Origin: an uncultured Candidatus Nemicrothrix sp.
GTDB taxonomy: Bacteria > Actinomycetota > Acidimicrobiia > Acidimicrobiales > UBA8592
Direction of reading: 5' to 3'
NCBI GenBank assembly: GCA_913046155.1
Contig: CAJWRY010000005.1
Location: 1 to 27,487 of the forward strand
DNA length: 27,487 bases
The position numbers were made by a program, and so were the translations under genes. Numbering within the stretch: the first letter of the stretch is position 1; each line of letters begins with the position of its first letter. Positions 7,417 to 16,024 of the stretch are shown here, piece by piece. Below the pieces are notes generated by a model. It was not told the origin of the DNA and ran no database searches. It saw nothing but the letters and a program-made list of their open reading frames with translations.

Positions 7417-8347
7417 TACTACCCTCATGAGTATTCTGAAGATTTTTCAAACGTTCAATTAGTCTCTGTCGAAGAAAATCTGGTTCGAGTATTTCTGCAT
7501 GATCCAACAAGAGGAGAACTCGATTGATAAAGGAGTCGTAATTCTTTACGACAAATTCAGCGATTCCGTCTCCATCTGCATTTATTGCTACTGGGACGTC
7601 AAGATTACTTTCTACCCATTTAAGGTGAGAATTATCAATCAGAACCTTAGCTATAACTTCATCGTCGTCACCGTAGGAGAAGTAAGAGAAATCTGCTCCG
7701 GAGAGTGAGTCAGGTAAAATATATTCATCAGAAGTATCTCCTATAGAAAGGTTCGTAATTCGATCAGTCCGAAACGATTTCACTGAATCTGTTCCGGTCT
7801 CTCTTCCTGTCAAGTACCAATGCTCACCTTTGAATTGAAGCAAGTAGGGCTCAATAAGCCTCTGCTTTGAAGCATAAGAGAATGAAGTTTTTTTCTTTTC
7901 TGAAAGAGCCTGGAAAAGTCTGTCGAATGTTTCAAAGTTCCCAATTGATGCTGAGGCGTTATGATCCGAGCGCTGTTTTGTATATCCCCCTAGCTTACGG
8001 AGTGCTTCTTCTTCAGTTAGTTCACCGATAAGGTGAATGCTATTAGATGCATAATTAAGTTGAGATAATTCCGCATCGGTTAGATCAAGATCTGGCAAGT
8101 AGTACTTCTTGTTATCAAGAAAGTATGCTTCTGCCGATTTCCCAGAGGACCCTACTGAAATAACATCTAAAGGAACCCCCATATCCTTTAATGCCGCTTT
8201 GTCTCTACTAAATTGTTTTCTAAAGGCAACAAGATTATCAGGATACATATGTACTTTGTGTCGCAGTTCCTCAGCAGTTAATGGTGTTGATGCGTTGAGT
8301 AATTCTGCAAGAAGTTTTAGGATTCTCTCTAGTTTTTCTGCTGCCAT
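7409..8347 (-). CDS. pafB: WYL-domain transcription activator PafB
   Basis: A 312-residue partner of PafC. The N-terminal winged helix includes LTAEELRHKVHMYPDNLVAF and FSRDKAALKDMGVPLDVI, the typical PafB 'RDK.eLrdlGiPl' signature. The WYL domain follows at about 155-215 (FSYASKQRLIEPYLLQF, HWYLTGRE, KSFRTDRI). The order pafA-pafB-pafC is the same as in mycobacteria. The gap to pafA is 29 bases and the overlap with pafC is 8. No Shine-Dalgarno sequence precedes ATG 8347. Instead TAGCGT lies at -12 to -7, so it may have its own leaderless transcript in addition to read-through from pafA. Confidence 0.88.
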   Translation of the reverse strand: MAAEKLERILKLLAELLNASTPLTAEELRHKVHMYPDNLVAFRKQFSRDKAALKDMGVPLDVISVGSSGKSAEAYFLDNKKYYLPDLDLTDAELSQLNYASNSIHLIGELTEEEALRKLGGYTKQRSDHNASASIGNFETFDRLFQALSEKKKTSFSYASKQRLIEPYLLQFKGEHWYLTGRETGTDSVKSFRTDRITNLSIGDTSDEYILPDSLSGADFSYFSYGDDDEVIAKVLIDNSHLKWVESNLDVPVAINADGDGIAEFVVKNYDSFINRVLLLLDHAEILEPDFLRQRLIERLKNLQNTHEGSNA

Positions 8348-8353
8348 AACATC

Positions 8354-8359
8354 ACGCTA
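8354..8359 (-). promoter_or_regulatory. Candidate -10 element for leaderless pafB
   Basis: TAGCGT on the minus strand occupies -12 to -7 relative to the pafB ATG at 8347, just after the pafA stop. No -35 consensus and no convincing PafBC-response motif are seen upstream. Confidence 0.4.
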
Positions 8360-8376
8360 ACTCTAAACTGGACTTA

Positions 8377-9738
8377 CTAAAGGCTTTCAATGAGTTTTTC
8401 TACTCTTTCGTCGCTAGATGCGAAAGGGTCCTTGCAAAGGACGGTCCTTTGTGCCTGATCATTTAACTTCAAATGAACCCAATCAACTGTGTAGTCGCGA
8501 TTCTTTTCTTTTGCACGCTTGATAAAGTCCCCTCTAAGTTTTGCTCTTGTAGTTTGAGGCGGATTTGTGACTGCATTAATAATATCTTCATCGCTACACA
8601 CACGGTCTACGAGACCAGATTGTTGCATTAAATAGAAAAGGCCTCTGGATCTATCCACATCATGGTACTGCAGGTCAAGCAAAGCAATCTTTGGGTCTGA
8701 TAACTCAAGCGAATATCGGCTTTTGTATCTATCTAACAGATGAAATTTTGCAACCCAATCACATTCTCGATGTAACTCTAGTGGGTCATTTCTTAGTCCG
8801 TTCAGGCAATGTTCCCACATCACCAGCGTTTGGCTCTCTTCTTCTGAAAGTTCTCGTCTTTCAGAAAATTTTATAGCCTTTTCCAAAAACTCAGATTGGA
8901 TATCTAGGGCACTCAGCTCTCTGCCATTTGCTAATCGTACTTTTCTCTTGCAAGTAAAATCTTGACTTATTTCTCGTATCGCTCTTATGGGGTTTTCAAG
9001 AGTCAGATCACCCATCACTACTGTTCGCTCCTCAAGCATTCGTAGAATCAGTGAAGCTGATCCAACTTTCAGAAAAGACGCATATTCGCTCATGTTTGAG
9101 TCACCGACAATTACGTGAAGTCGTTTATATCTATCTGCATCAGCATGGGGTTCATCACGTGTATTTATTATCGGCCTACTTCTGGTAGTAGCACTTGAGA
9201 TACCTTCCCATATATGTTCTGCTCTTTGGCTGATGCAATACGTCGCACCTCTTGCTGTTTGCAGTATTTTCCCAGCACCAGAATAAATTTGTCGGCTAAC
9301 AAAGAACGGGATAAGCACCTGATCGTAATGAGAAATGTCCTCACTTCGGTTGGTGCAATAGTTTTCATGTGAACCATATGAATTTCCTGCTGAGTCAGTG
9401 TTATTTTTGAACAGGTATAGACGGCCGTCTATACCTTCTTCTTGTAGTCGCTTTTCAGCATTTTGCAGGAGCTGTTCAAGAATTCTTTCCCCGGCTTTGT
9501 CGTGGGTTACAACGTCGTATATCGAGTCACACTCGGGTGTGGCATATTCTGGGTGGGAGCCGACGTCTAGATACAATCGAGAACCATTTTCTAAAAATAC
9601 ATTGCTGCTTCGTCCCCAAGCAACCACCCTTCGGAACATATAACGTGCAACCTCATCTGGGCTCAAGCGTCGTTGGCCGTTAGGGGAAACACAGGTAACC
9701 CCATATTCACTTTCTATTCCAAAGATACGACGTTCCAT
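8377..9738 (-). CDS. pafA: Pup-protein ligase PafA
   Basis: A 453-residue carboxylate-amine ligase of the glutamine-synthetase-like fold. It uses ATP to join the C-terminal glutamate of Pup to substrate lysines. The start MERRIFGIESEYGVTC matches mycobacterial PafA, with the metal-binding glutamate in GIESEYG. RLYLDVGSHPEYATPEC (54-70) includes the catalytic aspartate D58. SHENYC and RPIINTRDEPHAD are the other conserved boxes shared with Dop. It lacks the Dop-specific loop, which separates it from the gene at 11543. ATG 9738 has GGAG 5 bases upstream; an in-frame TTG one codon earlier is less likely. Confidence 0.97.
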   Translation of the reverse strand: MERRIFGIESEYGVTCVSPNGQRRLSPDEVARYMFRRVVAWGRSSNVFLENGSRLYLDVGSHPEYATPECDSIYDVVTHDKAGERILEQLLQNAEKRLQEEGIDGRLYLFKNNTDSAGNSYGSHENYCTNRSEDISHYDQVLIPFFVSRQIYSGAGKILQTARGATYCISQRAEHIWEGISSATTRSRPIINTRDEPHADADRYKRLHVIVGDSNMSEYASFLKVGSASLILRMLEERTVVMGDLTLENPIRAIREISQDFTCKRKVRLANGRELSALDIQSEFLEKAIKFSERRELSEEESQTLVMWEHCLNGLRNDPLELHRECDWVAKFHLLDRYKSRYSLELSDPKIALLDLQYHDVDRSRGLFYLMQQSGLVDRVCSDEDIINAVTNPPQTTRAKLRGDFIKRAKEKNRDYTVDWVHLKLNDQAQRTVLCKDPFASSDERVEKLIESL

Positions 9739-9792
9739 CAAGTCTCCATCTCATACGCTAGATGAAATTTGCAAGATTTGTATAGCGGAGGG

Positions 9793-10476
9793 CTAATTGA
9801 TGAGTTCTTGAATTTCTGAGGCCGCTATTCTTCGGAACGCCCTTCTACCATTTTGAATTGAGAGTTCAGCTACTTCCAAGTCATCCGGTTCAATATCACG
9901 CTCCCCTGCAGTCAAAGCGTCAATGCAGGCATTTATAGCTTTCTTCAGTGGCATATTACTCTTGTGAAGCGTTTGAAATCTTTCAAAAATAGCGTCACTT
10001 TCTCCGCCTAGCACAGCGAATGAACTTTCATCTTTGACGGTGCCGTCGTAGAGAATATGAAACATTTGATTTCGGAGATTCTCACCTTCAAAATCTACTT
10101 CTGCAACAAGTATTTCTACTTCCATGGGTTTCATCTCGTGAGTAAAAATATGACCGAGCATCTGAGCGTATTGATTTGCAAGGCTTCTAGCGTCAACGTC
10201 ATCGCGACTAAATGAGTATCCCTTCAAGTCAGCATGCCGCACCCCAGCGATTCGTAATTGATCAAATTCGTTGTATTTACCTACGCCTGCGAAAGCTATG
10301 CGGTCATAAATTTCACTCACCTTGTGCAAAGTATTTGAAGGGTTTTCAGCAACGATTAAGATGCCCCTTTTAAAGGAAACAGCGATAAGGGCTCTGCCTC
10401 TAGCGATGCCTTTACGTGCATAATCAGCACGGTCTTCCATCATTTGCTCGGGACTTACATAGAACGGCATATTCAT
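9793..10476 (-). CDS. prcA: 20S proteasome alpha subunit
   Basis: A 227-residue outer-ring subunit that forms the gate of the core particle and docks the ARC ATPase. The segments MPFYVSPEQMMEDRADYARKG and GRALIAVSFKRGILIVAENPS match actinobacterial PrcA, including the N-terminal gating segment and the YDRIAFAGVGKYNEFDQLR helix region. Length is normal for the family. The start overlaps the prcB stop in an ATGA, so the two subunits are translationally coupled, consistent with equal stoichiometry. ATG 10470 is a possible alternative start. Confidence 0.97.
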   Translation of the reverse strand: MNMPFYVSPEQMMEDRADYARKGIARGRALIAVSFKRGILIVAENPSNTLHKVSEIYDRIAFAGVGKYNEFDQLRIAGVRHADLKGYSFSRDDVDARSLANQYAQMLGHIFTHEMKPMEVEILVAEVDFEGENLRNQMFHILYDGTVKDESSFAVLGGESDAIFERFQTLHKSNMPLKKAINACIDALTAGERDIEPDDLEVAELSIQNGRRAFRRIAASEIQELIN

Positions 10477-11267
10477 TTATGATCACCATTCCGCGAGATG
10501 CGATTTTCGATAATCCGGTTAAATATTAAAGAAACATCGGAATGAGGTACAGGAGAGTAGCCATCTTTCGTTATTAGCGAAATAGTAGGAAAGACATCTC
10601 GTATCAGATCCGGACCACCTGTGGCGGCGTCTTCTTCTGATGCTTCAAATATTGCGTTCGCAGCTAATTCTGTTGCATCAGATGATGACAATTCCGTCTT
10701 AAAACCTAATTTAATTACTGTTGTTGCATGGAGACTTCCAGAACCTGTGGTGGCAAAGGATTTCTCCTCGTACCTGCCTCCGGTAACGTCGTATTGGAAT
10801 ATTCGGCCAATTTTTTCTCTTGTATCGAATCCAGCAAATAAAGGAATCACTACCATTCCTTGCATAGCGGCTGGAAGATTCTGACGTATCATGGTGCTGA
10901 GCTGATTTGCTTTTCCTTCTAGTGAGAGTGATTTTCCCTCCACTTTTTCATAATGTTCCAGTTGTAACTGAAACAGCTTCACCATCTCAATAGCAGGGCC
11001 TGCCGCGCCAGAAATAGCAACTCCAGAGAAGGTGTCAGACTGAAACACTTTCTCTAGCGTTCTATGGCTTATGTGGTGGCCACTAGTTGCACGGCGGTCA
11101 CCTGCAAGAACAACTCCGTCTTTGTATCTGATAGCGACACAAGTTGTTCCATGTGCAAGGTTGTCAACTGGATGTTGCACTTTGAGTGGTTCAACTCCGT
11201 ATTCTTTTATTAGGGCAACAAAATTAGGACCCGGATCATCTTCGGTTGAGAAGCTAGGTAGTGTCAC
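10473..11267 (-). CDS. prcB: 20S proteasome beta subunit (catalytic)
   Basis: A 264-residue catalytic subunit made as a precursor. The propeptide is 40 residues (ending DNLAHG), and self-cleavage would expose T41 as the N-terminal nucleophile of the TTCVAIRYKDG strand. The matching AGDRRAT segment (catalytic Asp and Arg), the lysine-bearing region and GSGS near the end of the fold are present. EEDAATGGPDLIRDVFPT is typical of actinobacterial PrcB. The start is GTG without a properly spaced ribosome-binding site. TATTAT lies exactly 6 bases upstream, so it may be leaderless. The gap to pup is 32 bases. Confidence 0.97.
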   Translation of the reverse strand: MTLPSFSTEDDPGPNFVALIKEYGVEPLKVQHPVDNLAHGTTCVAIRYKDGVVLAGDRRATSGHHISHRTLEKVFQSDTFSGVAISGAAGPAIEMVKLFQLQLEHYEKVEGKSLSLEGKANQLSTMIRQNLPAAMQGMVVIPLFAGFDTREKIGRIFQYDVTGGRYEEKSFATTGSGSLHATTVIKLGFKTELSSSDATELAANAIFEASEEDAATGGPDLIRDVFPTISLITKDGYSPVPHSDVSLIFNRIIENRISRNGDHK

Positions 11268-11273
11268 CCTTTA

Positions 11274-11279
11274 ATAATA
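11274..11279 (-). promoter_or_regulatory. Candidate internal -10 element for leaderless prcB
   Basis: TATTAT (minus strand) occupies -12 to -7 relative to the prcB GTG. It lies in the 32-base gap between pup and prcB. It would let the core particle be made independently of arc-dop-pup. Confidence 0.5.
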
Positions 11280-11299
11280 CCTGCAAGGAGGCACGGCAA

Positions 11300-11500
11300 C
11301 TACTGTCCTCCCTTCTGAACATACGATTTGACGAATTCTTCTGCGTTAGTTTCTAACACTGAATCTATCTCATCTAATAGACCATCTAATTCGCTAGCAA
11401 GTTCGGAGTTTGCTTGATTCGTGCTTATTGCCTCTTCGTCAATAGAAGTATCGGAATCCTCATTAGGTGCCTGCTCTTTTGAATATTCTTGATCAGCCAT
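11300..11500 (-). CDS. pup: Prokaryotic ubiquitin-like protein Pup
   Basis: A 66-residue disordered protein tag. The C-terminal half contains LDGLLDEIDSVLETNAEEF, which forms the helix that binds the ARC coiled coil, followed by VKSYVQKGGQ. The last residue is Gln, so Dop must deamidate it to Glu before PafA can ligate it, as in mycobacteria. The N-terminal half is acidic and serves as the unfolding initiator. ATG 11500 has AGGAG 5 bases upstream. The frame stays open to 11521, but the added seven residues are not typical of Pup. The gene lies between dop and prcB. Confidence 0.97.
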   Translation of the reverse strand: MADQEYSKEQAPNEDSDTSIDEEAISTNQANSELASELDGLLDEIDSVLETNAEEFVKSYVQKGGQ

Positions 11501-11542
11501 ATTTGCTCCTGAGATAGACATTAGCGGTTTTCAGGACTTTAG

Positions 11543-13063
11543 TCATTTATTAGACAACTCTATTTCTGCTATTAATTCGTTAGGAGAAGTTGCTCGCTCT
11601 AGTAACGATTGAACTTTCGCTAAGGATCCTTCGCTTGGGTCAAGGATTGGGATTCGCTTGAGGTAATCACCTTCCAATCTGAATACCAGTGAATCCCAGT
11701 TAGCTGAAACTATTAACTCAGGCCACTTTTGTAAACATACACCTCGGAAATAAGCTCTAGTCTCTTGCGGTGGGTTATCAATTCCATAATTAACTTCGCT
11801 ATTAGTAATCAGTTTTTTCAAACCAATAATTTCAGATATTCTCTTTTCTTGCCTTACATCGTGGTACTGCAAGGCAAGTAATCGTACCTTTGGGTCAAAT
11901 ATTGATAAATTATGCCGGTCTGCAAAACTTTCAATCAGGAGTCGCTTTGCAATCCAATCTATTTCTGAGCGCAGACTTTCCGGGTTATTCTCTAAGCCAG
12001 TTAATACATGTTCCCAGGTATTAATAATTTCATCGGCAACAACCCCTCCGGCAAATTCCCCTCCCCCCTTTGAGACATATGACGAAGCACTCTTAAGAAT
12101 CTCCCATTGAACTTCTAAGGCTGTGATAGTTGATCCATCATTTAGGCTGAGTTGCTGTTTTAATGACGGATCATGCGAGACTTCCTTTATGCACCGGACT
12201 GGATTGTCAAAGACTATTCTTCTAGTCAGAAAGTTATCTTCAATCATTGCAAGCAATATAGAGGTTGATCCAACCTTCAAAAATGTTGCGGTTTCACTCA
12301 TATTCGCATCACCACAGATAACGTGCAGGCGTCGATATTTCGTTGCATCTGCGTGTGGTTCATCTCTGGTGTTTATGATGGGGCGCTTTAGAGTCGTTTC
12401 TAAGCCGACTTCTTCTTCAAAGAAGTCGGCACGCTGAGTTATTTGATATTTGATTGAATTGGAATCTACTCCAGTAGCCTCAACCCCAATTTTCCCTGAT
12501 CCTGTGAATATCTGTCGAGTAATAAAATGTGTCGTAGCATGAGTGATAATTTCGCCGAATGGGGTCAATCTATCGACCAAATAATTTTCATGGCACCCAT
12601 ATGAGTTACCCTTCCCATCGGAATTGTCTTTGTAAACAACAATTTCTTCTTCGGGTGAAAGTGTTTCGTTAGCAACAGACATCGCCAGTTCAAGGATTCT
12701 CTCCCCGCTACGGTCGTATTTAACTACCTGCAAGGCGTCAATACACTCTGGAGTAGATATTTCGGGATGCGCATGATCTACGTAAAATCTTGCGCCGTTC
12801 TCCAATACTGCGTTTACGAGATGGGTTTCTACTAAAGGCGGTAACGACCCTATCGGTGCCAGACCTCTTGCATCGTTGCCCGGTGTCTCGTCGTTAAAAT
12901 CCCATTCTACTGTGTATGCCACTCCGCCATTTGTAGATGACTCAGCTTGTTTGGCATAAGCATTAACTAATACTGATGAAGCATGTATCGGGTTTTGTTC
13001 ACTAAGTTTCGGTTGGATTATTGCATATTCAGTTTCGATGCCGCAGATCTTGGGGATTGCCAT
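11543..13063 (-). CDS. dop: Pup deamidase/depupylase Dop
   Basis: A 506-residue PafA homologue that converts the Pup C-terminal Gln to Glu and removes Pup from substrates. IPKICGIETEYAII opens the protein. The Dop-specific loop region (about residues 40-80, with GNDARGLAPIG) is present and distinguishes it from PafA. The catalytic aspartate is D96 in ARFYVDHAHPEISTPEC. SYGCHENY and RPIINTRDEPHADA are the other shared boxes. The ATG follows the TAA of arc with no gap, implying coupled translation. Pup begins 42 bases downstream. Confidence 0.97.
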   Translation of the reverse strand: MAIPKICGIETEYAIIQPKLSEQNPIHASSVLVNAYAKQAESSTNGGVAYTVEWDFNDETPGNDARGLAPIGSLPPLVETHLVNAVLENGARFYVDHAHPEISTPECIDALQVVKYDRSGERILELAMSVANETLSPEEEIVVYKDNSDGKGNSYGCHENYLVDRLTPFGEIITHATTHFITRQIFTGSGKIGVEATGVDSNSIKYQITQRADFFEEEVGLETTLKRPIINTRDEPHADATKYRRLHVICGDANMSETATFLKVGSTSILLAMIEDNFLTRRIVFDNPVRCIKEVSHDPSLKQQLSLNDGSTITALEVQWEILKSASSYVSKGGGEFAGGVVADEIINTWEHVLTGLENNPESLRSEIDWIAKRLLIESFADRHNLSIFDPKVRLLALQYHDVRQEKRISEIIGLKKLITNSEVNYGIDNPPQETRAYFRGVCLQKWPELIVSANWDSLVFRLEGDYLKRIPILDPSEGSLAKVQSLLERATSPNELIAEIELSNK

Positions 13064-14851
13064 TTATAAATATTGACCTGAAATCGTTTGGGTGCTTTCT
13101 GGTGTCATGTCAGCATTTAATAAAGGTCTGATCATTGAAATCCGCTCGCCTTTCTTTCCAGAAATTTTTGCCCAGTCATCGGGGTTTGTTGTGTTAGGTA
13201 AATCTTCATGTTCACTGAACTCTTCTCTTACCGAACGCATCAAATCGTCAAATGTGAGACCTTTCTGGCCTGTATCAATAAGTCTCTTAATCGCATGTTT
13301 TTTAGATCGCCGTACAATGTTTTCGATCATTGCCCCAGAGGCAAAATCTTTGAAGTACATCACTTGTTTATCTCCATTTTGATAAGTGACCTCTAGGAAT
13401 TCGTTACGCTCTTCTGTGGCATACATCTCTTCAACTATTCTTTCAGTCATCACACGTATTGCCTTATCAATATCGCCTCCACCTAAATCTTCAATACAAC
13501 TTAGAGAGATCGGAATATCTGAGTTTAGGTATTGTGCAAAAATTGCTAATGCTGAGTCTTGGTCTGGCCGATCAATTCTGATTTTTATGTCCAGCCTTCC
13601 GGGTCTTAAGATAGCTGGATCAATCAAGTCCTCTCTATTTGAAGCTCCAATCACGATCACATTATTAAGCTCCTCAACTCCATCTAATTCAGCTAGTAGT
13701 TGAGGTACGATAGTCGATTCCATGTCTGAGCTTATTCCACTCCCCCTGATGCGATATAGAGATTCCATTTCATCAAAGAAAATTACTACGGGATATCCAT
13801 CATTTGATTTTTCTCTCGCTTCTTCAAAAATGACTCGGATTTGCCGTTCAGTTTCACCAACGTATTTGTTAAGCAATTCTGGACCTTTGATGTTAAAGAA
13901 ATAGCTTTTTCTACTTTTCTTTGGTTGCCCGTTCGTAGTTTTACTCGCTAAGGAGTTAGCGATTGCTTTGGCTATAAGCGTTTTTCCACAGCCGGGTGGA
14001 CCATACAATAAGATTCCTCGCGGCGTAGGTAATTTATGTTCAGAAAATAGTTCTGGATAAAGAAAAGGTAACTCAACCGCATCACGGATGAGTTCAATCT
14101 TTTCATCCAAACCTCCGATATCCCCATAGGTGATTTCAGGCACTTCATAGGTAAGGTGTTTCTGGTTTTCTGGGTTGTTTACCACTTCAACAACCACGTT
14201 AGTTTTACTAGCTACAAGCAAAGAGGCACCAGGTTTCAACTCAGGTCCTTTAATCTCCGTAGCTAAGTTCATGATTATTTCTTGATCGGCTCTTCCTTTT
14301 ACAAGTGCCCTGTTTCCATCTGGAAGAACTTCAATGAGTGTTACTATTTCACCCAAGTTTTCAGTACTACGATGAAGCACGACATTTAATGATTCGTTTA
14401 ATGCAACTTCGTCACCTTCGAGCAGGCCCGATATGTCAATATCGGGGTGAAGATTAACTCGTAGTTTTTTTCCATTAGAATCGACATCAACTGTGCCATC
14501 CTCATTTGCTTTTAAAAAAGTGCCGTAACCTATGGGGGGTTGACTTAGCTTAGATACTTCTACCTTGAGTGAAGCAATCTGATTCCGTGTTTCGTTTAAG
14601 GCAGCTATAAGCTTGTCATTTTCCTTTGCAGCCTTAGCTAAGAGGATTTTTGAGTCCCTTAACCTCTCTTCAAGAAGTGCAATGCGTTTTGGAGCTAGCG
14701 AGTTAGTCTCTGATAATTTATTATTTCGCTCTCGAAGTGATTCTAGTTTCGTGCGCAGCTCTTCTATTTCAATTTGTGACGTTTCCAACTGTCGTTTGAG
14801 GTCATTAACTGCCATATTTATATCGTAGAAGCCTCGAGCGTTATTAGCCAT
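13064..14851 (-). CDS. arc: Proteasome-associated AAA+ ATPase ARC/Mpa
   Basis: A 595-residue hexameric unfoldase that recognises Pup and drives substrates into the proteasome. An N-terminal coiled coil (about 13-105) binds Pup. Tandem OB-type domains follow (about 106-230), then an AAA+ domain with Walker A GPPGCGKT (284-291), Walker B VVIFFDE (355-361) and a later GRLDIKIRIDRPD region. The protein ends in SGQYL. This GQYL tail with its penultimate tyrosine is the motif that opens the proteasome gate. I start at ATG 14851; the open frame continues to 14998, but those residues do not look like ARC and would cross the predicted promoter. Confidence 0.96.
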   Translation of the reverse strand: MANNARGFYDINMAVNDLKRQLETSQIEIEELRTKLESLRERNNKLSETNSLAPKRIALLEERLRDSKILLAKAAKENDKLIAALNETRNQIASLKVEVSKLSQPPIGYGTFLKANEDGTVDVDSNGKKLRVNLHPDIDISGLLEGDEVALNESLNVVLHRSTENLGEIVTLIEVLPDGNRALVKGRADQEIIMNLATEIKGPELKPGASLLVASKTNVVVEVVNNPENQKHLTYEVPEITYGDIGGLDEKIELIRDAVELPFLYPELFSEHKLPTPRGILLYGPPGCGKTLIAKAIANSLASKTTNGQPKKSRKSYFFNIKGPELLNKYVGETERQIRVIFEEAREKSNDGYPVVIFFDEMESLYRIRGSGISSDMESTIVPQLLAELDGVEELNNVIVIGASNREDLIDPAILRPGRLDIKIRIDRPDQDSALAIFAQYLNSDIPISLSCIEDLGGGDIDKAIRVMTERIVEEMYATEERNEFLEVTYQNGDKQVMYFKDFASGAMIENIVRRSKKHAIKRLIDTGQKGLTFDDLMRSVREEFSEHEDLPNTTNPDDWAKISGKKGERISMIRPLLNADMTPESTQTISGQYL

Positions 14852-14884
14852 GTCTACTTGTTTTATTTGGGTTTTTTCTGGTGA

Positions 14885-14913
14885 GTCATAGTTATCGCAA
14901 AAAAGTGTTTCAA
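14885..14913 (-). promoter_or_regulatory. Candidate promoter of the Pup-proteasome operon
   Basis: On the minus strand TTGAAA (14913-14908) and TATGAC (14890-14885) are separated by 17 bases. Transcription would start near 14878, giving a leader of about 27 bases before the arc ATG at 14851. This supports the shorter ARC start. Confidence 0.45.
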
Positions 14914-14977
14914 CATCCACACATTTCTTATAACATTTGTACATAATTAGTTTGTACTTAAGTAGCGAAGGATATAA

Positions 14978-15211
14978 ATGAAAGTTTGGATTGACCAAGA
15001 TCTCTGCACCGGTGATGGACTTTGTGAAGAAATTGCCCCCGATGTATTTACGCTTCTCGATGACGGATTAGCTTACGTCGTAGAGGGAGATAAGGTCTTT
15101 TCCGATCCTGGTGGCCCTGAAGGATTAGCTGTTGTTCCTGACGGACAAGAAGAAGCTACTATTGAATCTGCAGAAGAGTGTCCTGGCGAATGCATTTATC
15201 TCGAGGTATAG
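14978..15211 (+). CDS. Small ferredoxin (3Fe-4S or 4Fe-4S type)
   Basis: A 77-residue soluble electron carrier. C10-TGDGL-C16 and the downstream C68-P69 match the single-cluster ferredoxin pattern CxxxxxC...CP. The position normally held by the second cysteine is D13. Such proteins bind a 3Fe-4S cluster, or a 4Fe-4S cluster with an aspartate ligand. An additional C72 is present. APDVFTLLDDGLAYV is typical of actinobacterial ferredoxins that feed cytochromes P450 or other oxidoreductases. The start has AAGGA 5 bases upstream. It diverges from arc and converges on trmI with a 9-base gap. Its redox partner is not in the window. Confidence 0.92.
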   Translation: MKVWIDQDLCTGDGLCEEIAPDVFTLLDDGLAYVVEGDKVFSDPGGPEGLAVVPDGQEEATIESAEECPGECIYLEV

Positions 15212-15220
15212 CAAAAGCTA

Positions 15221-16006
15221 TTATTTTCCTAGATAGCGTGTACTAGTAATAAATCCCGTGTGAGCGACCATTCTGTGGTCTGGTCTAACGGCTCTTCCAT
15301 CTACGTGCCATGATCGAGAAAGTATTTCATGCGTTTTGATCATCGCAAAGTTATCTTCTTTGAGTCTGTCTGTAAGCCGTGACACTTGCATAATGCTTGG
15401 TGAGTAAGAAACAAGAATACCTCCTGGTCGCAAAGTATTTTCAACGTGATCAATGACACGCCAAGGTTCAGGTAGATCTAAGATGATTCTGTCATAGTCG
15501 GAACCGTTTAACTGATTGTATGCGTCACCAATTAATATTTCATAGCGTTCACTTATCTTTTGCCCAGAAAAGAAAGCTTCGACATTCTTACGGGCTCTTT
15601 GCGCAAAGTCTTCCCTAAGTTCGATTCCGGTTACATTCGCTCCAGCTCTTAATAACGCTATCGATAATGCTCCAGAACCTACTCCGGATTCCAGCACTTT
15701 ATCGCCATTGGCAATATCAGCAGCAACTAAAATAGGGCCAATATCTTTTGGATAGATAATCTGCGCAGAGCGTGGCATCTTCAAAATTACATCAGACATT
15801 GTTGGTCGCAATGCGAGGTATTCAAGCCCGCCACTAGATTTGATCATCATTCCATCTTCTTTCCCGATTAGGTCATCGTGAGATATATAACCAGAATGTG
15901 AATGGAATTCTGAGTTAGCCTCTAAGGTCAGCAGGTATCTCCGATCCTTCTGATCCACAAGCAATAGCATATCGCCTTCCTGCAACACCTTATTTCCGTT
16001 CGTCAT
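15221..16006 (-). CDS. trmI: tRNA (adenine-N1-)-methyltransferase TrmI
   Basis: A 261-residue SAM-dependent enzyme that methylates N1 of A58 in the tRNA T-loop. The N-terminal beta domain (about 1-75) precedes a Rossmann methyltransferase fold. The SAM-binding loop is VLESGVGSGALSIALL (104-119). GIELREDFAQRA follows, and the catalytic-region DLPEPW lies at 177-182. RPDHRMVAHTGFI near the C-terminus is highly typical of actinobacterial TrmI. Length is close to mycobacterial Rv2118c, whose gene also lies near mpa. It is the last gene of the minus-strand series starting at 20832, 18 bases after the gene at 16025. The start has no clear ribosome-binding site. Confidence 0.95.
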   Translation of the reverse strand: MTNGNKVLQEGDMLLLVDQKDRRYLLTLEANSEFHSHSGYISHDDLIGKEDGMMIKSSGGLEYLALRPTMSDVILKMPRSAQIIYPKDIGPILVAADIANGDKVLESGVGSGALSIALLRAGANVTGIELREDFAQRARKNVEAFFSGQKISERYEILIGDAYNQLNGSDYDRIILDLPEPWRVIDHVENTLRPGGILVSYSPSIMQVSRLTDRLKEDNFAMIKTHEILSRSWHVDGRAVRPDHRMVAHTGFITSTRYLGK

Positions 16007-16024
16007 ATTCGAAGCATTTCAGTG

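Noticed and set aside
8348..8376. Possible PafBC-response motif upstream of pafB
   Set aside because: AGTCCAGT near TAGCGT recalls the mycobacterial motif, but the bases and spacing do not match well enough to claim autoregulation.
14852..14998. Extended N-terminus for ARC
   Set aside because: The added 49 residues do not resemble ARC and cross a candidate promoter and the ferredoxin start. MANNARGFYD at 14851 fits the family.
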